Source: Sphingomonas sp. LHG3406-1 (GTDB lineage Bacteria > Pseudomonadota > Alphaproteobacteria > Sphingomonadales > Sphingomonadaceae). From it: DNA of 64,000 nucleotides. Both the position numbers and the translations under genes were made by a program. The DNA lies in the NCBI RefSeq assembly GCF_029637485.1, contig NZ_CP069128.1:310001-374000 (forward strand), given 5' to 3'. Within the stretch, counting starts at the first letter, position 1; each line of letters begins with the position of its first letter. This document shows, piece by piece, positions 44,393 through 51,281 of the stretch. A model generated the notes under the pieces. It worked only from the letters and a program-made list of their open reading frames with translations. It ran no database searches and had not been told where the DNA came from.

Positions 44393-45166
44393 AACATGGA
44401 TGCGAAAGTCAGGGTCGATGCCGATGAGGTTAGCGTCGAATGCCGCATGGTGCACCTTTGAAAGCGGCAGCCCATTAGGCACGACCGGCTGCCCTTTGCT
44501 TTGAAGGTCGCCGATGATGTGCGCAGCATCAAGGAGGCGCGGTTCAGGTAAGCCGGTGATGGCGCAACGATTACCGTAAGCTGTTAGGACTGCTTCACGG
44601 AAACGCGCCTGATGCAAACGCTGTCGGACGGTTCGTAGTGCGTATTTGCGCTCGGCCGAGTCCGGCACATTCGCGGCTTCGGCCGCAGTAATTGGCGCCC
44701 CGAAAGCAATCCCGGCCCTTAGCGCTCCTGGGTTCCAATCAACGACAAAGGTTGGGAACTGAGCGCTGTACCGTCCAGGGGCCACACCGAGAAGGTACAA
44801 GATCGGGACCTGATCCTGCATGGCTTCTCGCAGCCACTGATTGTCGAACGCGTCCGGATCGGACCCTTGAAACGCATAGTCGATCACTTCCTCGCCAGCC
44901 TCAATCTGGGCATGCACCTCGCGCTGATCGTCGTACCAGACGCGCGCGCCAATCTTCGGGTAAACAGTCCGAATGCTTAATAGGTAGCGGAGCTGCTTGG
45001 GCTTGAAGATGCCTCGCTGTGGATTGACGATGGGTATGCGTTGCCCATCCACCTTGGCACCTGCAAGCAAGTCTGAGCTCGACAAGCTTCCGCTGGTGGA
45101 GAGGCGCCGAACGTGCGCGGCGATCAGCATGCGAACTCTTGCATCTTCAGCTGTGGTCATCACCAT
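44234..45166 (-). CDS. HNH endonuclease-domain protein
   Basis: A 310-residue protein with an N-terminal unknown domain (contains VNPQRGIFKPKQLRYLLSI and VWYDDQREVHAQIEAG) and a C-terminal HNH nuclease: YGNRCAITGLPEPRLLDAAHIIGD, where the Cys, AHII and later PNGLPLSKVHHAAFDANLIGI supply the usual H-N-H pattern, ending RFQHFQAQGH. This is the architecture of McrA/YDG-less stand-alone HNH proteins found in defence islands; the N-terminal part may read modified DNA or a specific sequence. The 3' end overlaps the tail of the broken excalibur frame on the other strand. ATG 45166 has no strong ribosome site. Confidence 0.82.
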   Translation of the reverse strand: MVMTTAEDARVRMLIAAHVRRLSTSGSLSSSDLLAGAKVDGQRIPIVNPQRGIFKPKQLRYLLSIRTVYPKIGARVWYDDQREVHAQIEAGEEVIDYAFQGSDPDAFDNQWLREAMQDQVPILYLLGVAPGRYSAQFPTFVVDWNPGALRAGIAFGAPITAAEAANVPDSAERKYALRTVRQRLHQARFREAVLTAYGNRCAITGLPEPRLLDAAHIIGDLQSKGQPVVPNGLPLSKVHHAAFDANLIGIDPDFRIHVSDALLSINDGPMFEQGVKLKHGEKIRLPSRTKDHPDQDRLAERFQHFQAQGH

Positions 45167-45485
45167 GGCGACGACATTAGTCCGCGGAAGCCGCCCGGCA
45201 ATGCTCTTGAGGGGGCCCCACCATGAACTGCGAGCATCTCCGGATGGCCGAGGGGGACGCTAGATCGTGCCCTTGCTGGATCAGACCCGACCGAAACTGT
45301 CGGACCTGAGTGCTTGGAAGGGGTGGATCTGTTCCTAGGACGGACCGCCGACTGTCCGTCGAAGGCTCGAGTATCGTTGATCGCCACGAAACTGAGACTG
45401 GCTTTCATGATGACCTTCGAAGCGACAGCAGCGGCCGGGCGCAGGTGAACATGCGTCTAACAACGGCCGAGATGAGGATGGGAAT
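45167..45485. other. Intergenic region without a supported gene
   Basis: This 319-nt stretch separates the divergent HNH and phosphatase/glycohydrolase genes and should contain both promoters. A 28-codon cysteine-bearing frame at 45222-45308 (MNCEHLRMAEGD, then CPCW) was noticed but lacks a ribosome site and is not called. No hairpin or repeat stands out. Confidence 0.6.
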
Positions 45486-46964
45486 TTGTCCATAAGAACC
45501 AGTGAAACGCACCCACTTGCAATCGCCGAGGTCAGCGTGGGCGAGGGACTGGGACGCATCGGGATCACCTTCTGTCCGGGCAAGTGCCAGCCCGCGGCGA
45601 TGTCCGGCTCATGGAAGCGCGATCTCGGGGCGGACCTCGATGTAATCGCCAACTGGGGAGCCGCGGCGGTTGTCACCCTGCTCGAAGAGCACGAGCTTGA
45701 GAGCCTCGCCGTGCCGCACCTTGGGCAAGCCGTTGCCGAGCGCCACATGCAATGGTTTCACTTGCCCATCCCAGATGTCACCGCTCCGGGTTCGAGCTTC
45801 GAGCGTCAATGGGATCAGGCAGGCGAAGCACTCCGGTCTCTGCTCCGCAGCGGGTTCGATGTGCTAGTTCATTGTAAAGGTGGTCTGGGGCGGGCAGGAA
45901 CTGTTTGTGGCCGCTTACTGGTCGAGCTTGGCTGGGAGCCAGAGCAAGCGATCTTGGCTATCCGCGAGGTTCGGCCTGGTTCTTTGGAGACACCGCACCA
46001 GGAGCAGCATGTGCTCGGACTTACCGCGATCGCCGAAGCAGTGCCGCACAGGTCCCATGAAGCAGTCGACGATCGCGCCTTAGGGGCCTTGCTCGGTCTG
46101 GCGGTCGGCGATGCACTAGGCACGACCCTAGAATTCACGCGCCGTGATCAACGTCAGCGGGTGACGGACCTCGTCGGCGGTGGGCCTTTCCGGTTGCAAG
46201 CCGGAGAATGGACCGACGACACCGCCATGGCTCTTGCCCTTGCCGACAGCTTGCTCGTGACCGGCGGATTCAACGCTGAAGATCTTATGACGCGTTTTGT
46301 CTCCTGGTGGCGGTCGGGCGAATATAGCTGCACCGGGACCTGCTTCGACATCGGTACCACGACCAGGGATGCACTTTACCGCTATGAGCAGAGCGGTGAT
46401 CCAATGGCGGGCCGGACCGACATCTATTCGGCCGGCAATGGGTCACTAATGCGTCTCGCACCCGTCGCCCTTCTTTCCGCGGGTCGCGACGATGTGGACC
46501 TTGAGAAACTGGCCGCGGAGCAGAGTGCAACCACCCACGCTTCGCAGGCCTGTCTTGATGCGTGCAAGCTTTTTGCCCGCATGCTCCGTGCGGCTATCGA
46601 AGGCGCCCCCCGATCCGGGGTGCTGGGCCTCCGCCTTAAGGATCTTGATCCAGCAATCGCAGTGGTTGCCGACGGATCTTGGCGTGGAGCGGCCCGTGCG
46701 CAGATCAGCTCATCGGGCTATGTCGTCCACACCCTTGAAGCAGCCTTGTGGTCAGTCGCCCGCACAACCTCGTTTGAAGATGCCGTGATTCTTGCTGCCA
46801 ACCTCGGTGACGACGCGGACACTGTAGCCGCAGTGACGGGGCAGCTAGCGGGAGCCCTCTACGGCCTGAGCGCTATTCCGCAGGATTGGCTGGCAAAACT
46901 CGCCTGGGTCGACCGCATCAAGCAAATGGGACTCGACCTTCTGAACAGGCGACCGGTTCAATGA
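45486..46964 (+). CDS. Fusion of a dual-specificity phosphatase domain with an ADP-ribosylglycohydrolase
   Basis: A 492-residue protein starting at TTG 45486 (GAGGATGGG upstream). Residues about 20-185 are a CDKN3/DSP-type cysteine phosphatase with GITFCPGK, general acid in PIPDVTA (D97) and the P-loop VHCKGGLGRAGT (C130, R136). Residues about 198-490 are a DraG/ARH-type ADP-ribosylglycohydrolase: GALLGLAVGDALG, GEWTDDTAMALALA, SAGNGSLMRLAPVAL and NLGDDADTVAAVTGQLAGALYG, giving the metal-binding Thr-Asp-Asp and Asp-Asp-Ala-Asp sets. It could remove both phosphate and ADP-ribose groups from a target. The HD hydrolase gene follows after 40 nt, probably in the same operon. Confidence 0.88.
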   Translation: MSIRTSETHPLAIAEVSVGEGLGRIGITFCPGKCQPAAMSGSWKRDLGADLDVIANWGAAAVVTLLEEHELESLAVPHLGQAVAERHMQWFHLPIPDVTAPGSSFERQWDQAGEALRSLLRSGFDVLVHCKGGLGRAGTVCGRLLVELGWEPEQAILAIREVRPGSLETPHQEQHVLGLTAIAEAVPHRSHEAVDDRALGALLGLAVGDALGTTLEFTRRDQRQRVTDLVGGGPFRLQAGEWTDDTAMALALADSLLVTGGFNAEDLMTRFVSWWRSGEYSCTGTCFDIGTTTRDALYRYEQSGDPMAGRTDIYSAGNGSLMRLAPVALLSAGRDDVDLEKLAAEQSATTHASQACLDACKLFARMLRAAIEGAPRSGVLGLRLKDLDPAIAVVADGSWRGAARAQISSSGYVVHTLEAALWSVARTTSFEDAVILAANLGDDADTVAAVTGQLAGALYGLSAIPQDWLAKLAWVDRIKQMGLDLLNRRPVQ

Positions 46965-47004
46965 TCGCTAGTGTTCGCAGCCGAGCCCTAGATTGGAGAG
47001 AAGA

Positions 47005-47601
47005 ATGACCAAGCTGACTAGGCGTTTCGAAGAGGCACTGCTCTATGCCAGCGCCGTTCACGGTGGGCAGAAGCGCAAAGGGACGTCCGTCCCGTACATT
47101 GCCCACCTGCTTGGAGTCACGGCCATCGCGCTCGAGCTTGGAGCCGATGAAGATCAGGCCGTCGCCGCCTTGCTGCACGATGCGGTTGAGGATCAAGGAG
47201 GGCAGGGGAGGTTAGATGATATCCGCAATCGCTTCGGCGAGCGTGTCGCGCATATAGTCCAATCCTGTACAGACGCCGACGTTCAGCCGAAGCCGCCCTG
47301 GCGTGAGCGCAAGGAGACCTATATCTCTGCTCTCCCCTACAAGCAGGCCGATGCCCTGCTCGTTTCGCTAGCCGACAAGATCCATAACGCAGAGGCGATA
47401 CTTGCCGACGTGATTGCGCATGGGCCCAAGGTCTGGGATCGCTTCAAAGGAGGCGAAGAGGGCACAAAATGGTATTATCGCGAGCTCACCCATGCATTTT
47501 GCGAGAGCCTGCCAGGGCCCGGCGCAGACCGGTTGCAGCGCGCGTCGGCCGCTATGCAAGCCGCGACCGGAGTGCGATCCAGCTCGTCCGCGACCGGCTG
47601 A
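47005..47601 (+). CDS. HD-domain hydrolase (MESH1/RelA-SpoT hydrolase-like)
   Basis: A 198-residue protein; ATG 47005 has GGAGAGAAG before it. The HD pattern is complete: an early His in YASAVHGGQKRKG, PYIAHLLGVTAI (second His), AALLHDAVEDQGG (HD plus ED) and SLADKIHNAEAIL (Asp). This arrangement is that of RelA/SpoT-type (p)ppGpp pyrophosphohydrolases and their stand-alone relatives; nucleotide substrates other than (p)ppGpp are equally possible. It lies 40 nt after the phosphatase/ADP-ribosylglycohydrolase gene. The two together look like a detoxifying or signalling pair. It ends 13 nt from the convergent RHH-like gene. Confidence 0.85.
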   Translation: MTKLTRRFEEALLYASAVHGGQKRKGTSVPYIAHLLGVTAIALELGADEDQAVAALLHDAVEDQGGQGRLDDIRNRFGERVAHIVQSCTDADVQPKPPWRERKETYISALPYKQADALLVSLADKIHNAEAILADVIAHGPKVWDRFKGGEEGTKWYYRELTHAFCESLPGPGADRLQRASAAMQAATGVRSSSSATG

Positions 47602-47614
47602 GAAGCAGGCGAGA

Positions 47615-48097
47615 TCACCCGATCCAACTTCCTTCATCTCTATGATCGGGCCGAAATAAATAGGTGTAGGTCTTGATGAGGCTTTGATCCCTCCGACGGA
47701 GTTGGCCATAGAGACGCTGCCCGCTTTGCTCGCGCACCACCGCCCCAAGGCCGCGTCTAATCAGTGCTCCGATCTCACGATTGAGTTGAGTCTTATGTCC
47801 TCCCTCAACCGCGCGGGTGTATAGATCTAAGTGCTTTGAGGCGATCGCTTCAAAGACGTCGCGGGTGACGTGCTGGTCCCAGTTGTCGGCTTTTCGCCGG
47901 CGCTCCACCTCATCTTCAACCCATTCGAGAAGCGCTCTTTGCGCTTCGATACGGCGACTGTCGTCAGCATTTACCAAGCCATTTTTGAGCGTCCAGCTGG
48001 TCACAATATCAGCTGCTAGGCCTGGCGCGGACATTGACCTGCTCTCGGCCGTAGCGGCAAGCGATTGATATACCTCTGGCGGCAGCCTTACCGTCAT
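47615..48097 (-). CDS. Ribbon-helix-helix-type protein with a conserved C-terminal module
   Basis: ATG 48097 (GAAGGA upstream) gives 160 residues starting MTVRLPPEVYQSLAATAES, a typical ribbon-helix-helix DNA-binding N-terminus; an upstream GTG at 48130 is an alternative. The C-terminal region (W-D, DVFEAIASKHLDLYTRAVEGG, TQLNREIGALIRRG) matches the 16356-16826 protein, marking a shared family with a RHH head and a helical module. No toxin gene overlaps it, so it may act alone as a repressor, possibly on the repeat-containing region directly upstream. It ends in a basic tail. Confidence 0.65.
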   Translation of the reverse strand: MTVRLPPEVYQSLAATAESRSMSAPGLAADIVTSWTLKNGLVNADDSRRIEAQRALLEWVEDEVERRRKADNWDQHVTRDVFEAIASKHLDLYTRAVEGGHKTQLNREIGALIRRGLGAVVREQSGQRLYGQLRRRDQSLIKTYTYLFRPDHRDEGSWIG

Positions 48098-48143
48098 AGC
48101 CTTGTCCTTCGCCAACTTTTGTCCCTCCACCAGGCAATCGAGC

Positions 48144-48181
48144 GATGCATCCCTATTGAAATAGAGTGATGCACCTCTATG
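48144..48181. promoter_or_regulatory. Operator-like direct and inverted repeats upstream of the RHH-type gene
   Basis: GATGCATCCCTATT (48144-48157) and GATGCACCTCTATG (48168-48181) are direct repeats 24 bp apart, with 11 of 14 positions the same. Within them ATAGAG (48161-48166) and CTCTAT (48175-48180) form an inverted repeat, and GATGCATC (48144-48151) is itself palindromic. The cluster lies about 50-85 nt upstream of the minus-strand RHH-type start, where an autoregulatory operator would be expected. AT content is higher than in the surroundings. Confidence 0.5.
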
Positions 48182-48374
48182 TTGCTGCGGTCGCGGGAAA
48201 AGCCAAGGCGGATCGTGGAGTGCGAAGAATATTCAAGGCAGAATTCATGCTTCGCTTCGAGGCGTAGCGAGCCTGGGCTCGTAACCGCGCGCGTCGGCAA
48301 CATATCGCTTTGCCACACAGTGCTGCCGCCCCGGCAAACGAGAACCTAATCCGAGTCTAGAGGACGATTTAAGC

Positions 48375-49016
48375 ATGAACAGGAACATCATCGAGCGCAT
48401 CCTTGCCGATCAGGACGGGCATCTGGCGTCAATCAAAGGAGCTTCGCTGAGCGGCGCGCACGCCGAGGTGATGATGAGTGCCGTTCTTGCCAAAGCCCTG
48501 ACCTTCATGCGCATCCGGCCTGATGAATTCCCAGACAGGCTTGAGTTCATCCAGATTGCCCTGGACGACATCCTTAGGTGCCTTGCCTGCATTGTTGACC
48601 GTACCAACCGCGCAGACCCGCTCACCCGCATATACCTCGCCCTTGCCTACGCTCGCCACGGGATAACGGACCTGGTTCACCACGGGAAAGAGCCCAGTCT
48701 TTTCACGAAGTGGCCGCGAGCCTGGCAAGCTATGCTTTCGAATGAGACGCGTGATGAGCATGGGCATGGAGTCCATGGCGGGTATTGCGTCAATTTGCTC
48801 CCAATCCGCGGCGCGGAAGCCATTCTGAAGGAAATTAAGTCGGGAGCTCCGTCAAACTGCTCCGTGATCGCTACCGGGACCCTGAGCCTGCTCAAGCGAT
48901 TCAAGATCCCCTACCGTGAATACGCATGGAGGGCGCGGGAGCACGAGCTCTATCTTTCCCGTTGTGCTGAAAATCCGACAGAGCTCGAGTGGCTCGACAG
49001 TTCGATCGTCGATTGA
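48375..49016 (+). CDS. Hypothetical 213-aa protein
   Basis: A soluble protein starting at ATG 48375. It is mostly helical in its first half (MNRNIIERILADQDGHLASIK, then AEVMMSAVLAKALTFMRI) and contains a histidine-rich centre (DEHGHGVHGGYCVN) and a C-terminal KRFKIPYREYAWRAREHELYLS. No family recognised. It stands alone on the plus strand between the RHH-type gene (divergent) and the WYL regulator, with about 205 nt of apparently non-coding sequence after it (49017-49221). The His cluster could bind metal, but this is speculative. Confidence 0.55.
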   Translation: MNRNIIERILADQDGHLASIKGASLSGAHAEVMMSAVLAKALTFMRIRPDEFPDRLEFIQIALDDILRCLACIVDRTNRADPLTRIYLALAYARHGITDLVHHGKEPSLFTKWPRAWQAMLSNETRDEHGHGVHGGYCVNLLPIRGAEAILKEIKSGAPSNCSVIATGTLSLLKRFKIPYREYAWRAREHELYLSRCAENPTELEWLDSSIVD

Positions 49017-49221
49017 ACCGTCGAGCTTTGCCACCGAGACGCTTTCGATCAAGGGCGCCCGGCGCTTACAAGAGTGAACTCTCCTTGCGGCTCAAATCCA
49101 AGCGTCTTCAGAACGTCGGTGTGAGGCCAGGTACCGATCCCAGCGTATCCTCTCGTTGATGTGCTTGCGATGGAGCAAGGTGCAGTCCTACTGCTATCCG
49201 CGACAGAAACGGACGTGAACA

Positions 49222-50205
49222 TTGCGCCACTACAAGGTTGTTCGGCTACTCGATCTGGCAAAAGCGCTGGCCAGTAACGCCGAAGGTCTAACGCTCGATG
49301 AGATGGCGCACGTCCTGGGCGCTAATCGCAGAACTGTGGAGCGGATGCGAGACGCGCTCCGGCTAGTCTTCCCCAACCTGGAGGAGGTCTCGGATGGAAG
49401 GCTCAAGCGCTTTCGCATCAGCGGCGGTCTCGACGGGTTTATGCAGTCCCCCTCTGCTGAAGAGCTTGCGGAGCTTGAGGCTGCAGCCGGCGCTCTGGAG
49501 CGCGGCGGGGCGGAAGCTCGCGCGTCGACGCTCCGATCCTTGGCCGGCAAAATCCGATCAGCACAGAGGCCAAGTGTGCGCCGAAGAGTAGATCCGGACC
49601 TTGAGACGCTCCGCGACACTCAGCTGACTGCTTCTGCTCCTCGTGTCAGTTCAGTCGTGGATGAGAGCACGCTGGCTCTTCTGCGTGAGGCGCTCCTCAG
49701 CTCACGGCGGATTCAGTTCTTCTACACGCGCTCAGATGGAGACGCGCGGACGCGCAGCGTCGAACCCTACGGCTTTCTTTGGGGTCAAGTGGCATCTTAT
49801 CTCGTCGGCCCAGAGGAAGCGAAATCTGATCCGGTTCTCTGGCGCCTTGACCGTATCGATGAAGTGGCTCTTGCAGACTACTTCAGTGGCCCCCCTGAAA
49901 GCTTCAGCATTGAAGCATATGCGTCAAGGTCGTTCGGCGTATTCCAGGAACAGCCACGACGTATCCGCATTCGTTTCGACGCCGAGGTCGCAGGCGCTGC
50001 AAAGAACCACTTTTTTCATGAGACGCAGGAATTGACGTCGCTCAAGGATGGCACCCTTGAGGTCAGCTTTTCAGCAGGAGGGCTCCTTGAGGTGGCGCGG
50101 CATGTGATGGGTTGGGGAGGGGGCGCCGAAGTCCTTGAACCCAACGAGCTAAGGGAGCTCGTCGTCGCTGAGGTGGAGAAGGTGCGAGCTCGCCACGCGT
50201 CTTAG
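49222..50205 (+). CDS. WYL-domain transcriptional regulator
   Basis: A 327-residue regulator. TTG 49222 is the first possible start (an in-frame stop lies two codons upstream) and gives a normal family start, RHYKVVRLLDLAKAL. Residues 1-60 form a helix-turn-helix (GLTLDEMAHVLGANRRTVERMRDAL). The WYL domain follows around residues 155-230 (RRIQFFYT, RSVEPYGFLWGQVASYLVG, WRLDRIDEV), then the WCX extension. WYL regulators bind nucleic-acid or nucleotide ligands and often control defence loci. Its stop overlaps the stop of the convergent PcfJ-like gene, so it may regulate the double-AAA unit, though not as part of the same transcript. Confidence 0.9.
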   Translation: MRHYKVVRLLDLAKALASNAEGLTLDEMAHVLGANRRTVERMRDALRLVFPNLEEVSDGRLKRFRISGGLDGFMQSPSAEELAELEAAAGALERGGAEARASTLRSLAGKIRSAQRPSVRRRVDPDLETLRDTQLTASAPRVSSVVDESTLALLREALLSSRRIQFFYTRSDGDARTRSVEPYGFLWGQVASYLVGPEEAKSDPVLWRLDRIDEVALADYFSGPPESFSIEAYASRSFGVFQEQPRRIRIRFDAEVAGAAKNHFFHETQELTSLKDGTLEVSFSAGGLLEVARHVMGWGGGAEVLEPNELRELVVAEVEKVRARHAS

Positions 50206-51281
50206 ACTACCGCCTCCTCCTCGAGCAGCTCAGGTAGCTGCAAGTCGTCCCAATCGCTAAGAAGCGCTTCATCAATCAGCTCTTCGGCTGCCAGACTTCG
50301 GAAAACACGCTCGATGATCCACCAAGGATCTTGAGGGGCACGGCCTGCGAGCCGCTGTACCCCGCGCTTGTGAAAAGCCGCTTCAATGGCCTGGTCGGCT
50401 TTTCTGGAGAGTAGTTCGCCCTTTGGCGGCTCCACGTGCGAGAGCACATACTCGTTCCTTCCGGCTAGCTGCTGAACATGAGCGACGGCCCGCTCTTTCC
50501 CAATCTCGCCGACATAGAAGTGACTTCGTCCTGCGATAGCATCGATGACGAGGGTGCCCACGCAATTGCGAAATTGCCGGCTAACCCGCTTGAGCTCTTC
50601 CACAGTTTGCACATGCTGGAGTTCGCCAGTGAGGCCTACAGGATCGGCGGGCAGCGAGGCTTTTTCGATCAACTTATGAAGAAGCTTGGGCACGGACCCC
50701 GTCTTACCGAGCCACTTCGCGTATGAGCGTAGGTCTTCTTGCGTGAGCTCGGGCCTAAACACCCGAGCCATGCTGAGGACGGTGAGCAGTTCCTCATGAT
50801 CCGCGCCCACGTGCTTCTTGACGAGACGAGGGCGCCTAAAGGCTGGCGGCAGCTCCAAACACAGTTCGATCGTCCGCGGCACCAGGCGCTTGCATTGCAT
50901 CAGCGTGCGGGCCGCTGAGCGCATCTCCTCCTGGCTGAAAATGCGGTGGAGTTCCGCAAATGCTGAGCGATCTAGAGACAGCGATGTGAGACGCACAATC
51001 GCGCCGCGGAAGCCGGGTGGGCAGCTGCCAAAAGCTTCTTTGAGAAGGTGCTTGTGTCTTCGCGTAAGCAGTTCACCGATTAAGTTGGTCTTACTGGGCT
51101 CGCGGAGGCTCTCTGCAAAACGTTTCTGCGAGAGGGACGCCGCAATGAGCAGCTTACGCGCGTTCGATGCCCGCAGGGCAGCGCCCGCGAACCCAGGCAG
51201 CTGCTCGTCAAGCCGTGTGACCTCCTCCAGCCACCAGCGGCTAGGCTGCCCAAGATCCACCAGAAGACGATCAGGCTGCAT
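50202..51281 (-). CDS. Possible PcfJ-like protein downstream of the double-AAA ATPase
   Basis: A 359-residue protein. ATG 51281 lies within the end of the preceding gene (11-nt overlap); the longer open frame upstream only shadows that gene. The C-terminal part around residues 240-320 (VSRQFRNCVGTLVIDAIAGRS, then VAHVQQLAGRNEYVLSHVE) resembles the PcfJ-type motif with an invariant NCVG-like stretch, found on conjugative and integrative elements, function unknown. The N-terminal half is basic and helical and may bind nucleic acid. It is the last gene of the minus-strand unit, and the similarity to PcfJ is moderate. Confidence 0.6.
   Translation of the reverse strand: MQPDRLLVDLGQPSRWWLEEVTRLDEQLPGFAGAALRASNARKLLIAASLSQKRFAESLREPSKTNLIGELLTRRHKHLLKEAFGSCPPGFRGAIVRLTSLSLDRSAFAELHRIFSQEEMRSAARTLMQCKRLVPRTIELCLELPPAFRRPRLVKKHVGADHEELLTVLSMARVFRPELTQEDLRSYAKWLGKTGSVPKLLHKLIEKASLPADPVGLTGELQHVQTVEELKRVSRQFRNCVGTLVIDAIAGRSHFYVGEIGKERAVAHVQQLAGRNEYVLSHVEPPKGELLSRKADQAIEAAFHKRGVQRLAGRAPQDPWWIIERVFRSLAAEELIDEALLSDWDDLQLPELLEEEAVV

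Noticed and set aside
45222..45308. 28-codon cysteine-containing frame
   Set aside because: Too short, without a ribosome site, and with no recognisable zinc-finger spacing.
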